Below are positions 1 through 9,079 of a stretch of DNA of 35,763 bases, one piece after another. Positions within the stretch are counted from its first letter, which is position 1. Each line of letters begins with the position of its first letter. Source of the stretch: Blastocatellia bacterium (GTDB lineage Bacteria; Acidobacteriota; Blastocatellia; RBC074); contig JAEUQN010000004.1 of NCBI GenBank assembly GCA_016789725.1, positions 64,710 through 100,472 of the forward strand, in the 5' to 3' direction. The position numbers and the translations under genes were made by a program. Under the pieces are notes generated by a model. It made no database searches, was not told where the DNA came from, and was given only the letters and a program-made list of their open reading frames with translations.

Positions 1-1103
1 TGCGCTGTCCAATTGCACGTCAGAGCGCACGATAAAAAATCTACTTTTTGTTTCGTTGGAATGTTGGCAGGAAAAGCCGAGGCCGGAACACCTGCCGCAA
101 TCAGAGCAGCTTTGTTCGCTTCCGTAATCGTTAAGGCGCGCGCCGGTTCGCCGCCCAAATCACGGACAACGTGTTCATAGCCCGTGAAGAAATGCCAACG
201 ATCTTTCACCAGCGGCCCGCCGACCGCGCCTGCTATGTCATCCACAATCGCGGGAGGCTTGTTGGCTCCGGCAAAGAAAAACGGGCGCGCGGAAAAAGCA
301 GTGCGACGAAACCGGTAGCTGGCGTTGCCGTGCAATTGATTCGTCCCCGAAGGCGTCACGGCATTCATAATCAAGCCGGGCGTGTTGCCGAATTCCGCCG
401 CAAAGCCATTCGTGACCAGTTGCACTTCGCTGACAAAAATTTCAGAGAGCGGCATTAGGCGAATGCCAGCACGGTCGGTTTGCGTATTGTTATTGCCGTC
501 TAGTTGATAATTTGTGCGGCGCGCAAAGCCATTCGCGTTGATGCGTGGCACGCCGAATTCCGAATTCGTTCGCCCCGTAACGTTGGCTTGCAGCAGTGCA
601 AAGTTGTAAGGGTTGCGTGAAACAAGCGGCAGGTTTTTGACCTCCCGCTTATTCATCACGCGCCCGACATCAATTTTGCCGAGGTCTGCAATTGGTGCGT
701 CCGCCGTGATAGTTACTTCTTCAGAAACTGCGCCGGTATCCAGGCGGAATTCCACCGTCGCAATTTGCCCTGTCGTCAGAGTGACGCCTGCGCGGATGAG
801 ACGTTTGAAGCCGGGCGATTCGACGGTGATTTTGTATGTGCCCAGTGGTAGCAGCGGAATGCGATAGAGGCCATTGGTGTCGCTGGTTGCTTCGCGTGTT
901 GTCCCCGTATCCAGATTGGTGACCTGGATTTTGGCATTGGGCAGACTGGCTCCGTTTGCGTCGGTAATGACGCCTTCGATTTGCCCGTTCAAGGCTTGTG
1001 ATTGCGCTAGACTGCCAAGCGATAAAAAGACCAGAAGCGCCGTTGCAAAAAGCATTTTTTCAACGGCAACTTTGGTAATGATGCGTGTGTAATTCAAATT
1101 CAT
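1..1103 (-). CDS. Oar-like TonB-dependent receptor, N-terminal part (partial, probable frameshift)
   Basis: This is the N-terminal 367 codons of an outer-membrane receptor that continues beyond the left edge. A signal peptide ends near SLGSLAQS. It is followed by a carboxypeptidase-regulatory-like beta-sandwich (start GQIEGVITDANGASLPNAKI) and a plug domain (VKNLPLVSRNPYNF, NYQLDGNNNTQTDR, FAAEFGNTPGLIMNAVTPSG), then the first barrel strands. The start ATG at 1103 has a purine stretch (AAAAGGA) rather far upstream. At positions 34-39 six A's on the plus strand give VDFLSCALTCNW; one more base would give VDFFIVRSDVQLDSA, which fits the family much better. I therefore suspect an indel here, either real or from sequencing. 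Family role: uptake of large or scarce substrates, or adhesion, in the outer membrane; the substrate is unknown. Confidence 0.88.
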   Translation of the reverse strand, partial: MNLNYTRIITKVAVEKMLFATALLVFLSLGSLAQSQALNGQIEGVITDANGASLPNAKIQVTNLDTGTTREATSDTNGLYRIPLLPLGTYKITVESPGFKRLIRAGVTLTTGQIATVEFRLDTGAVSEEVTITADAPIADLGKIDVGRVMNKREVKNLPLVSRNPYNFALLQANVTGRTNSEFGVPRINANGFARRTNYQLDGNNNTQTDRAGIRLMPLSEIFVSEVQLVTNGFAAEFGNTPGLIMNAVTPSGTNQLHGNASYRFRRTAFSARPFFFAGANKPPAIVDDIAGAVGGPLVKDRWHFFTGYEHVVRDLGGEPARALTITEANKAALIAAGVPASAFPANIPTKQKVDFLSCALTCNWTA

Positions 1104-1146
1104 GGTGCTTTGCGTTTTCCTTTTACTGACCGACCAAAGAGTGGAA

Positions 1147-1183
1147 GAACGGCAGCGGTGTCGATCAATGCCCGCTGCCGTTC
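1147..1183 (-). terminator. stem-loop after the DoxX gene
   Basis: A perfect 12-bp stem (GAACGGCAGCGG / CCGCTGCCGTTC, 13-nt loop) starts four bases after the DoxX stop codon. Only a weak U-rich stretch follows (TTCCACTCTTT), so it may be an inefficient terminator or an mRNA-end stabiliser rather than a full stop before the next receptor gene. Confidence 0.45.
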
Positions 1184-1187
1184 CTAT

Positions 1188-1679
1188 TCATATTTCAAAG
1201 GCGTCGGCCTGATTGATCGGAACTTCCTGCTCTGCTGTTTGATTGCGCCGCGTGCGCGTGAAGAGCAGCGCATCCAGCGAAAACTTGCCCGGCCCAGCGA
1301 GCAGGATTGCGACCGCCACCGTGAGGTACAAGGCGGCCAATTCAAATGAGCGACCGCCGCCGCGTGCGACGAACGGATCGTTGGCGTGAACCGTCGTAAT
1401 CGCGACGATCATCGTGCTAGCTAAGCCGAGCAATGCCAGCGGCGTCAGTAAACCGAGAATCAACGCGATGCCGCCGCCAAATTCGCTGAGTGCGGCAAGT
1501 GCCTGCAAAATGCCGGGGACAGGTGCATCCGGCCCCATCCAGCTAAAAGGGTTTTGAATCTTGCCCCAGCCGTGCAGTGCGATGCCCAAGCCAAACACCA
1601 GACGAATCGCCAGCAATCCGATAGCAGTGCGTCCGCCTGCGAAATCGCCGTAAATTTTGTTGGTAATTTTGTTCGCCAT
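1188..1679 (-). CDS. DoxX family membrane protein
   Basis: 163-aa integral membrane protein with about four hydrophobic segments. The pattern GLLAIRLVFGLGIALHGWGKI, then GGGIALILGLLTPLALLGLA, is typical of the DoxX/YphA family (the quotes are approximate segment boundaries). Family members include the DoxD/DoxA-type subunit linked to thiosulfate:quinone oxidoreductase, but most bacterial DoxX proteins have no proven reaction, so no substrate is claimed. AAGGAA about 5 bases before the ATG is a good ribosome site. It lies 22 bp downstream of the second receptor gene and upstream of the first, all on the minus strand, so it is probably co-transcribed with a receptor. The C-terminal tail is hydrophilic and charged (TRTRRNQTAEQE). 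Confidence 0.88.
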   Translation of the reverse strand: MANKITNKIYGDFAGGRTAIGLLAIRLVFGLGIALHGWGKIQNPFSWMGPDAPVPGILQALAALSEFGGGIALILGLLTPLALLGLASTMIVAITTVHANDPFVARGGGRSFELAALYLTVAVAILLAGPGKFSLDALLFTRTRRNQTAEQEVPINQADAFEI

Positions 1680-1701
1680 AAAAGTTCCTTTCGCTAGTTT
1701 G

Positions 1702-4700
1702 TTACCAGAACAGGCGCAGACTGATTTGCACCGTGCGCGGGAAATTTGCCTGTGATGTGATTTTGCCGAAGTTGGCCGTGCCGAAAGCCGTATTGGTCAA
1801 ACGGAAAACCGGCGTATTGAAAGCGTTGATCGCCTCCAGGCGGAATTGCGCATTGAGGCGCTCAAAGATTTGTGTGTCTTTGAGCAAGCCGATGTCCCAC
1901 GTGCGTTGTGGCGCAGGGGTGCGAACATTGAGTGTGCGCGGCGTGTTGCCGAAGGTTCCAGCGGGTGCGGCACTGAAGGCTGCCGGATTGAGAAAATTGT
2001 CCAAACGACTCTGCACCGAACCCGCAGTCGCCGCCGAAACACCTGCGACAAGGTTTGGACGTTGCAGTCGGCTGTACGCTTGCGTGTTATTGACTGCCTG
2101 CGTGATCGTGACAGGGAAACCAGCCTGATACAGGCCAATTGCGTTGATCTGCCAACCGCCGACGAAGCGATCAAGCACGCCTCCCTGATTGAGCAATGCT
2201 TTGCCTTTGCCGAAGGGCAATTCATAGCTGCCGCTCAAGGTGAAACGATGCGGCGTATCAAACGTTGACAAGCCATATTCGCCGCGCAGATTATGCGTGT
2301 TGAGCGGCCCGCCAATCGCCGTCGCAAAGTAATTGCCCTGCCCCAGCACGTTGTCGAGTTGTTTGCTGAACGTGTAGGACGCGAGGAAGCCAAGCCCCTG
2401 ACTCAAGCGTTTTTGCGCTTTGACCGTCAGCGCGTTGTAAAACGAATTCCCGCCGCCCGCGCCGTGCATCAGGATGTCGGTGAATTGCGGGAAAGGCCGC
2501 AGCAACTGACGACGCTCAATCGTATTGCTTCGTCCGAGCGCTCCTGCCGCTGCGATGCCGGAGAACGGATTGGCCACGCGCTCGGTCAATTGCGCGGCGG
2601 TGTATTGGCTGAGAACTTGCGGCGTTAATTGATTCAGGTTGATCGTCGAATCGTTGATGCTGCCCAGGCTCAATTGCGTGCCGCGACTGCCGATGTAACT
2701 CAGGGTCAACGCTACGCCGCCCGGCAGTTCGCGCTGAATATCGAGCGAATACTGCTGCACGTACGGCGCGCCGCGATCCTGATCTACATAATCCACCGCC
2801 GTGCCAACGTTCGTCAGCAAGCCGAGCGAATTGCCTGTCGGTTTGATTAAGCCGTTCGGGAAAGGATTCGAGAGCGTTTGCCCTGCGGCGACAGTAGAGA
2901 TGGCAGAAAAGCCGAGTGCGCCAATGCCGCCGACCGTGAAGGTGAAGACTTGCGGGGCCCAGAAAATGCCGTAACCACCGCGCAATGTTGTCTTGTCGTT
3001 GAGTTGATACGCGAAGCCAATGCGCGGGCCGAATTTTGTTTTCCACGCGGGCGAAAGCTCCGTCCGTGCACCGTTCACGCCCGCATAAATCAAACCGCCT
3101 TTCAGATTGAGTCCCGGCACTTGCAATGGACTCGCCGCATTGCGATCAAAACCCACGGTGATTCGATTATCACGTTCGCGCAAGCCCGTTTCGTATTCGT
3201 ACCGCAGCCCGACGTTGACCGTCAGTTTGGAATTGACGCGGAAATCGTCCTGAACATAACCGCCCCAATAATCCACATAGCTGCGCAACGGAACAGAGAT
3301 TTGCGCCGTGTTGTTCGCGGCGAAATTCAAACGCCCCAGCAACAAATTGGCGATGGCATTGCCTGTGCCCGCCGCATCGAAATTGAACGCGCCGCTGGCC
3401 TGTCCGTATTGCTGAAAGTCAGTTGCCAAGCGCCGGTAATCGCCGCCGAATTTCAGGCTGTGCCGCCCGATGAGTTTGGAAACGCTCGCCTGCAAATTTT
3501 GCGAATACAATCGGCGATCCGCTGGCCCTTCGCCGCCGAGCGCAGATTGCGTCGAAGGCCCGTAGGCATTGCCCGCAATCTCGATGCGCGGGAATTTCTT
3601 GAAGACGATGTCATTCAAAAAGCTGTTGGCGAAGCCGAGACTGGCTACATCAAAGCCCGCGCTACCCGCCGCCGAATTGTTATCAAATGTGTTGTAGCCG
3701 TAACGCACGCTGAGCAGCGTCGTGGGCGAGAGCGTGAAAATATTGTTGAGCGCCAGCGCATTCACCCCACGTTTCAGCAGGATGCCGTTCGGATTGGCGG
3801 GGTTGTTGTAATAATTGGCGAAGGGTTCGCGGCTGCCGTAATGCGCGTAAAAGGCGCTGACCTTGTAAGCGCGCGTGACTTCGTGATCGAGCTTGATCGT
3901 TTGTTGATCGGCGCGGTCATTCAAAATCGAAGTCTCAACAAAACGGCTTTGTCCATTGCGCGGCAGCGGAAAGTAGTTCACAACTTTTGCGCCCACCGGA
4001 TCAAGGCGATTCGTCGGAATCACATTTCCAGGAAAGGGCTGTCCTGTGGTTGGGTCTGTGACTGTAAAACCGCTTTTGGAAAAATCGCCCTTGCGTTCCA
4101 GTTCGGTTGGAACAGTGAGGGTGTCGCTCAAAAACGTGCTTTGCCGATAGCCTTCAAACGCCGCCCAGAAGAACGTGCGATCTCTGCCGTTATAAAGCCA
4201 TGGCACGCGCACCGGCCCACCGAGTGAACCGCCATACAGTTTGTACGGCACATTCGGTTTCGCAACGCCGTTGCGGTTGTTGAAGAAGTTGTTCGCACCG
4301 AGTGCTGACGGGCGCACGAAGCCGAAGAGCGAGCCGTGCAGATCATTGCTGCCTGAGCGCGCCAGCGTATTGAAAACGCCGCCGCCCGTGCGCCCTGCTT
4401 CGGCGTCGTAGGTGTTGAGTTGCACTTTGACTTCCTGAATGGCTTCGATGGTTGGGATGATGATGGCGAGGTTGGTCAGGTCAGTGATCGGCACGCCGTC
4501 AATGATGTAATTGTTGCCGCGCACCGGCCCGCCTGCGAGCGAGATGGTCGAAGACCCGCCCTGATCCTGTTGTCGGTTGTAAGTCGGATTCCCCGCCGCG
4601 ATGACGTTCGGCGCGATGGCGGTTAAGAAGAATGGACTGCGCCCGGCGTTCGGCAATTCGTCCAGAGTTTGTTTGCCCAGCACCGTTCCCGTCGAAGCCG

Positions 4701-5127
4701 TTGAGGTTTCGATCAGCGAAATATCGCCTGAGATTGTCACGGTCTCAGTGACTTCGCCAACATTCAGCGTGAGGTCGAGCGTTACCTGCTGTTGTGTTTC
4801 GACGATGACGCCCGCACGGTCAGTTTTCTTGAAGCCGCTCAGGTTGGCAGTGATTTTGTATTTGCCCGGATCAACTTTTTCAAAAACGTATTCGCCGACG
4901 TCATTCGTCACGGTCGTGCGACTGACACCGGTTTCTTCGTTCGTGAGCGTCAAGGTCGCGGCGGCCAGTGTATTGCCACTGCTATCTTTCAGCGCACCCC
5001 GCAAACTGCCCTGATACGACTGCGCAAATCCGGCGACAGCGAAAAGTGTCAGCAGTAAAAATATGAGAGTGAAATAAGAAAAACTGCTACGGATGAATTT
5101 GTTGGGCGTGCGTAAGTTTGTTAGCAT
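1702..5127 (-). CDS. Oar-like TonB-dependent outer-membrane receptor
   Basis: About 1141 aa. An upstream in-frame ATG exists at 5145, but AAGGAG lies seven bases before the ATG at 5127, so the protein should begin MLTNLRTPNK. The signal peptide ends at AVAGFAQS. A carboxypeptidase-regulatory-like domain follows (YQGSLRGALKDSSGNTLAAA, residues about 40-120), then a plug domain (DELPNAGRSPFFL, NNYIIDGVPITDL, GRTGGGVFNTLARSG), then a long beta-barrel. The C-terminus VQISLRLFW ends in an aromatic residue, as outer-membrane beta-barrels do for BAM recognition. No obvious TonB box is visible. Full length for the Oar/OmpA-related acidobacterial receptor family. The substrate cannot be told from sequence; neighbours are another receptor upstream and DoxX downstream. 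Confidence 0.95.
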   Translation of the reverse strand: MLTNLRTPNKFIRSSFSYFTLIFLLLTLFAVAGFAQSYQGSLRGALKDSSGNTLAAATLTLTNEETGVSRTTVTNDVGEYVFEKVDPGKYKITANLSGFKKTDRAGVIVETQQQVTLDLTLNVGEVTETVTISGDISLIETSTASTGTVLGKQTLDELPNAGRSPFFLTAIAPNVIAAGNPTYNRQQDQGGSSTISLAGGPVRGNNYIIDGVPITDLTNLAIIIPTIEAIQEVKVQLNTYDAEAGRTGGGVFNTLARSGSNDLHGSLFGFVRPSALGANNFFNNRNGVAKPNVPYKLYGGSLGGPVRVPWLYNGRDRTFFWAAFEGYRQSTFLSDTLTVPTELERKGDFSKSGFTVTDPTTGQPFPGNVIPTNRLDPVGAKVVNYFPLPRNGQSRFVETSILNDRADQQTIKLDHEVTRAYKVSAFYAHYGSREPFANYYNNPANPNGILLKRGVNALALNNIFTLSPTTLLSVRYGYNTFDNNSAAGSAGFDVASLGFANSFLNDIVFKKFPRIEIAGNAYGPSTQSALGGEGPADRRLYSQNLQASVSKLIGRHSLKFGGDYRRLATDFQQYGQASGAFNFDAAGTGNAIANLLLGRLNFAANNTAQISVPLRSYVDYWGGYVQDDFRVNSKLTVNVGLRYEYETGLRERDNRITVGFDRNAASPLQVPGLNLKGGLIYAGVNGARTELSPAWKTKFGPRIGFAYQLNDKTTLRGGYGIFWAPQVFTFTVGGIGALGFSAISTVAAGQTLSNPFPNGLIKPTGNSLGLLTNVGTAVDYVDQDRGAPYVQQYSLDIQRELPGGVALTLSYIGSRGTQLSLGSINDSTINLNQLTPQVLSQYTAAQLTERVANPFSGIAAAGALGRSNTIERRQLLRPFPQFTDILMHGAGGGNSFYNALTVKAQKRLSQGLGFLASYTFSKQLDNVLGQGNYFATAIGGPLNTHNLRGEYGLSTFDTPHRFTLSGSYELPFGKGKALLNQGGVLDRFVGGWQINAIGLYQAGFPVTITQAVNNTQAYSRLQRPNLVAGVSAATAGSVQSRLDNFLNPAAFSAAPAGTFGNTPRTLNVRTPAPQRTWDIGLLKDTQIFERLNAQFRLEAINAFNTPVFRLTNTAFGTANFGKITSQANFPRTVQISLRLFW

Positions 5128-5166
5128 TCCCTTGCTCCTTTTCATTGCGAAATGATGTGGGGTACT

Positions 5167-5208
5167 GAGAAGGCCGTATCATTGCTGCCAGGCGTGGACG
5201 GTCTTCTC
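5167..5208 (-). other. intergenic stem-loop between two receptor genes
   Basis: An 11-nt stem with one mismatch (GAGAAGACCGT / ACGGCCTTCTC, 20-nt loop) begins ten bases after the stop codon of the upstream receptor. On the minus strand no U-tract follows; on the plus strand a T-rich stretch (ATTTTGTTTTTA) follows. It is possibly an mRNA-processing or partial termination signal that sets the ratio of the two receptors. Confidence 0.4.
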
Positions 5209-5217
5209 ATTTTGTTT

Positions 5218-8200
5218 TTAGAACAACAGCTTCAACGCCAATTGCACATTGCGGGGTTCGCCTTGTCCGATCCCCGGCGCGCTGGAGCCATTGCGTGTAT
5301 TGGTTGAAACGCCGAACGCAGCCCCTGCATTCAAGTTCGTGTTGGGGTTCGCCCAGTTCACAAAATTGAAGGCATTGAACATTTCAGCGCGAAATTGCAA
5401 TGACGTTTTTTCTGTCAACTGCGTCGTTTTGAAGAGCGAAAAGTCTACCGAGCGGAAGCCCGGGCCGTAAAACACGTTGCGGCCTAATGTGCCGAACTGT
5501 CCGGCAGGCTGAAACGCAAACGCATCGCGCCGCAAAAATCTACGCCCACGCAATCCGGCTTCCTGCGTTACGCCTGCAAACGGATCGCCCACCAGGTTCA
5601 CTCGATCACTGTTGTCGCCGCTGCCGCTGATGTCGCGTCCGGCGGTGATGTTGAGGGGCGTGCCGGTATTGAACGCCAGCAACGCATTCAATTGCCAGCC
5701 GCGCGTCAAGCGTTGCGGCAAGGATTCAATCGGCACCGGAATGTCCCACGCCAGGTTCGCGCGGAAGTTATGCCGCACATCAAACGCAGAAGCGCCGCGC
5801 TCATTGCGCAGGTTGTAGGCATTCGCCGCAATCGTGCTGCGTGCTTCGGAAGCGTTGTCAATGGACTTCGCCCACGTGTACGCAAACTGTGAAGACAAGC
5901 CTTTCCTCAAGCCTTGATTCAACGACACCTGCAAGGAGTTGTAGTGCGAATTGCCGACGCTTTCGAGCAGGCTGATCGCAGCAATGTCAGGAAATCGTGT
6001 GTTGTACGGACGCCGCGATTGCACTGTGCCAGTTCCAGGAGTCGCCGCGTTGATGCTGCGCGTGATCGCCAGCTTGCGACCCAGCGCGCCAACGTAACCC
6101 ACCTGCAATACGGTGGCGCGCGCCAGTTGATGCTGCAAATTCAGATTGAAATTTTGCACGTACGGCGTGCGGAAATCCTGGCTCACACCAAACACGCCAT
6201 ACGGCGGAACGAGGGTCGAACCGAAGATTTGCACGCCTGTGCCATAATCCGGCGTGTAGTTGCCAGCCGCATTGCCGCGATTGATCGTGAACACCGGACT
6301 CGGTCCGGCGGGGTTGTTGCCAATGCCGGACGCCGCCTGATTGCCCGGCGTGTTGGACGTAAAGAAGCTGGCGGCAGGCAGATCATAATAAATCCCGTAG
6401 CCGCCGCGCAGCACTGTGCGCTCGCTCTTGCCAAAGGAATAGGCAAAACCCACGCGTGGCGCATAGTTATTCCAATCGCGCCGATACAACACGCTGCTAT
6501 CTTTGCCGACGACGGAAAAGCCGTTGGCCGGATCAAAGTTCGCAATGGAATTATCAACGTCATACAGCGGGCCGTTGTAGGTGAAGCGCACGCCGTAATT
6601 CAACGTCAGATTCGGCGTAGCTTTCCAGGTGTCGTGCGCAAACCAATCCACGGAATTTTGCCGGTAATCGCGTGCCGGTGAACCACGTAAAATCGTCGCA
6701 CCGTTGTTTGGGCGCACAAAGCCCGCGAGGAAATCCGCCAGCGCCCGCACTTGCGAAGAAACGGTTGTATCGGTGCGCCAGGGGCCGCGACTGCCGTCAA
6801 AGAAAAACTGGCCGCGCGTGAAGCTGTCATAAAAAATATCCAGATACGCGCGCCGCACTTCGCCGCCGAATTTCAGTTGATGATTGTTGAGCGTCCACGT
6901 GAACGTGTCGGTGATGTGCCACGTCGTATCAATGCGTCCTGCAGGCAATAATCCCGAGCCACCTGCGCGCGCAAACCCGCTGATGCTGATGGCGGGCGGG
7001 CCGGTACGGCTGGCATTGGTGATTAGCCCAAGCGCCTGCGCGTCCTGACTGATGTTCGCTACGTCGAACGTTTGTTTGAAATAATTGACGCCGATGACAA
7101 GCTGGCTGACGAGTTTCGGCGACCACACACTGTTCTCGATGAACGAAAAGTTGTGCATGCGGCTCGGCGCAGTTTGAAAATAATCGCTGAGCGGCGAGCC
7201 GTCATACGCTGTTTGCGCACCTGTGCCGCCGAAATAACGGACGTTCAGGTTGTGCCGCTCGCTCAACACGTGATCAAGTTTGACGATGCCATTGTCGCTG
7301 TCGTAAATGCTTTCGTCCGAGCCAAGGTAATTATTCACAGAAGCGGGCAAGCCATTTGCCGCACTGGGGAACAAGCCGAGCAAGCGTTGTGAAACAGGAT
7401 TCACTGGAATCACGACGGGCGCGCCCGCCGTTGTGGTGTACTTGCCATTCAGCAACGGCAATGCCTGATTGATCCACGCAGTCGAAGGCACGGTTCCGAG
7501 TTCAGAATTCGCAGCCTTCGCGCGTTGTCCCTCAAAGGTCAGAAAGTAAAACGTTTTATTTTTGAGGATGGGGCCACCAAGCGAAAAGCCGTATTGATGA
7601 TTGCGCACTTTGCGCACAGGCAATCCGGTTCGCACAGGCGAATTCGCTGCAAGAGCTTCGTTGCGATTGAAGTAGTAGGCGCTGCCGTGCAAATTATTCG
7701 TTCCCGATTTGATGACGAGGTTGACTGCGCCACCGCTGTTGCGACCGATTTCCGCGCTGCCATTATTCAGCACCGAAAACTGGTCAATGGCTTCTACGGG
7801 CAGCAACGTGCCTGCAATGCCTGACACGCCGCCCTGATTTACGGCGGAGGTATTTTGGAAAGCGTCGTTGTTGTCGGCTCCGTCAATCTGGTAGTTGTTG
7901 CCGCGTGTGCGCGAACCATTGATCGAGGTGCTGGTTCCGGCCACGCCCGGCGTCAGTTGAATCATTTGCCGGAAGTCGCGTCCGTTGAGCGGCAATTCCT
8001 GCACCTGCTTCGGGCCGATGATTCCTGTTAATGCGGTCGAAGCCGTGTCAATCCGCACAACAGATTCAGCCGAGATTTCAACCGTTTCGGTGACTGCCGC
8101 AACTCTCAATTGCAGGTTTACGGCGGTGTTTGTTGAGACGACGACTTCGACATCATTGACGCGAGCAGTCTGAAAGCCTGTTTTTCCGACTTCAATCGTG

Positions 8201-8472
8201 TAGAAGCCAAGCGGCAATTCGGGGATTACAAATTCGCCGTTTTTGCCTGTTTCGACGTTGCGCGCCACGCCTGTGGCCTTGTTAGTAGCTTTGATGCTCG
8301 CGGCAGGAATGGCTGCGCCTGCGTCGTCGTTGATCGTGCCGGAAATGCCGCCGCGAAACGTTTGGGCAGAGAGGGTAAGTGAAGTGAGAAGAAAAAGAGC
8401 CAGCAGTACAGGCCAAGCCAGAAATTGCTGCCGGGGTTGGGTAGTTGTTCTTGTTGTAGTTCTGTAATTCAT
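5218..8472 (-). CDS. Oar-like TonB-dependent outer-membrane receptor
   Basis: About 1084 aa. The reading frame is open to 8526, but AAGGAACC sits just before the ATG at 8472, giving the start MNYRTTTRTTTQ. The signal peptide contains a strong hydrophobic core (WPVLLALFLLTSLTLSAQ). Then comes a carboxypeptidase-regulatory-like domain (GGISGTINDDAGAAIPAAS), a plug domain (VQELPLNGRDFRQMIQLTPG, NYQIDGADNNDAF, IGRNSGGAVNLVIKSG) and a large barrel ending VQLALKLLF. The LPLNGRDF and GxDNND motifs are typical of acidobacterial TonB-dependent carboxypeptidase-regulatory-like proteins. It is the first of the receptor block and lies downstream of the small-gene/tRNA locus, so its expression may depend on signals there. 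The substrate is unknown. Confidence 0.95.
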   Translation of the reverse strand: MNYRTTTRTTTQPRQQFLAWPVLLALFLLTSLTLSAQTFRGGISGTINDDAGAAIPAASIKATNKATGVARNVETGKNGEFVIPELPLGFYTIEVGKTGFQTARVNDVEVVVSTNTAVNLQLRVAAVTETVEISAESVVRIDTASTALTGIIGPKQVQELPLNGRDFRQMIQLTPGVAGTSTSINGSRTRGNNYQIDGADNNDAFQNTSAVNQGGVSGIAGTLLPVEAIDQFSVLNNGSAEIGRNSGGAVNLVIKSGTNNLHGSAYYFNRNEALAANSPVRTGLPVRKVRNHQYGFSLGGPILKNKTFYFLTFEGQRAKAANSELGTVPSTAWINQALPLLNGKYTTTAGAPVVIPVNPVSQRLLGLFPSAANGLPASVNNYLGSDESIYDSDNGIVKLDHVLSERHNLNVRYFGGTGAQTAYDGSPLSDYFQTAPSRMHNFSFIENSVWSPKLVSQLVIGVNYFKQTFDVANISQDAQALGLITNASRTGPPAISISGFARAGGSGLLPAGRIDTTWHITDTFTWTLNNHQLKFGGEVRRAYLDIFYDSFTRGQFFFDGSRGPWRTDTTVSSQVRALADFLAGFVRPNNGATILRGSPARDYRQNSVDWFAHDTWKATPNLTLNYGVRFTYNGPLYDVDNSIANFDPANGFSVVGKDSSVLYRRDWNNYAPRVGFAYSFGKSERTVLRGGYGIYYDLPAASFFTSNTPGNQAASGIGNNPAGPSPVFTINRGNAAGNYTPDYGTGVQIFGSTLVPPYGVFGVSQDFRTPYVQNFNLNLQHQLARATVLQVGYVGALGRKLAITRSINAATPGTGTVQSRRPYNTRFPDIAAISLLESVGNSHYNSLQVSLNQGLRKGLSSQFAYTWAKSIDNASEARSTIAANAYNLRNERGASAFDVRHNFRANLAWDIPVPIESLPQRLTRGWQLNALLAFNTGTPLNITAGRDISGSGDNSDRVNLVGDPFAGVTQEAGLRGRRFLRRDAFAFQPAGQFGTLGRNVFYGPGFRSVDFSLFKTTQLTEKTSLQFRAEMFNAFNFVNWANPNTNLNAGAAFGVSTNTRNGSSAPGIGQGEPRNVQLALKLLF

Positions 8473-8752
8473 GTTCAAGGTTCCTTTGCTTTGATAACCG
8501 TTTTTTTGGTTCCAACAAATCTCCATTGTTCGAGATCAGCAAGATGCCGATCAGAAACAATTTCGCAAGCCGCATGCCATACGCCTTATGGCGCGAACGA
8601 GCCTGTCTTTATTGGGGTTCGTGGCTCTTGCGCTAAATCCGTCGTGTTCGTCAAAGAACAATTTCGTCAGGCTTGAAGGCAACGACCACAAATTCGTTGT
8701 CATCGCTGGTTATCAACCGCCATCTTGTGAATCTTCAGAGCAGGCTTGCGCT
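8473..8752 (-). other. long leader or intergenic stretch before the receptor gene, no convincing gene
   Basis: 280 bp between the 79-aa protein and the receptor. It holds a small perfect hairpin (GCCATA, 5-nt loop, TATGGC) near 8576-8592 and a 50-codon frame (8551-8703) without a ribosome site or recognisable product. No clear promoter was seen. It may serve as a long 5' leader for the receptor mRNA. Confidence 0.4.
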
Positions 8753-8992
8753 TCACAACAGCAGCAGCAGCAGATAGCCAAAAAGATAGGCCGAGACGCG
8801 CTGCCACCAGGTTTTCAAAAAAGGAAGGTGGTGCGGACTGTAGCCAGGAATTGGTTCACCGTTGAAGTCATAGCTACTGCGCAGGTCGGGCGTGAATTCG
8901 ACGACTGGCATTTCCACCGTCGGAATATCTTCCTGCGGCGGCGGTGTGGGCGTGGAATTGTTGTTCCATTCTGAAAAAGTTTCGATAGACAT
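8753..8992 (-). CDS. small proline-rich protein with poly-Leu C-terminus, unknown function
   Basis: 79 aa, start MSIETFSEWNNN chosen because AGAGG lies seven bases before the ATG at 8992. The N-terminal two thirds are acidic and proline-rich (STPTPPPQEDIPTVEM). The C-terminus turns hydrophobic and aromatic (PFLKTWWQRVSAYLFGYLLL) and ends in six leucines encoded by a CTG microsatellite. This suggests a tail-anchored or membrane-attached small protein, although the hydrophobic stretch is short. It lies between the 35-aa Cys-rich peptide and the receptor gene on the same strand, so it is probably the first real gene behind the putative Cys leader. I do not recognise a family. It could alternatively be a processed peptide precursor. 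Confidence 0.6.
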   Translation of the reverse strand: MSIETFSEWNNNSTPTPPPQEDIPTVEMPVVEFTPDLRSSYDFNGEPIPGYSPHHLPFLKTWWQRVSAYLFGYLLLLLL

Positions 8993-9009
8993 ATTCAATC
9001 CTCTCCATG

Positions 9010-9046
9010 AAAAAACAATGGCCCTGAAGCCTCAACACAGAGGCTT
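9010..9046 (-). promoter_or_regulatory. hairpin plus U-run between Cys-rich peptide and next gene (possible attenuator)
   Basis: A perfect 7-bp stem (AAGCCTC / GAGGCTT, loop TGTGTT, 9027-9046) is followed 11 bases later by six T's on the minus strand, immediately before the SD sequence GGAGAGG of the 79-aa protein. The gap between stem and T-run is larger than in a standard intrinsic terminator, so this is only a candidate. Confidence 0.4.
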
Positions 9047-9079
9047 GCGACGAGCAACGCAGATGAATGTGTAAGGAAG

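Noticed and set aside
2878..4227. Long plus-strand open frame of 449 codons inside the second receptor gene
   Set aside because: It is antisense to a clear receptor coding region, basic and low in recognisable motifs, with no SD; it results from codon bias on the opposite strand.
5914..6681. Plus-strand frame of 255 codons within the third receptor
   Set aside because: Arg/Ala/Val-rich antisense translation of a barrel-coding region, with no domain or SD.
8551..8703. 50-codon minus-strand frame between the 79-aa protein and the third receptor
   Set aside because: No SD, no recognisable composition and no family; possibly just leader sequence.
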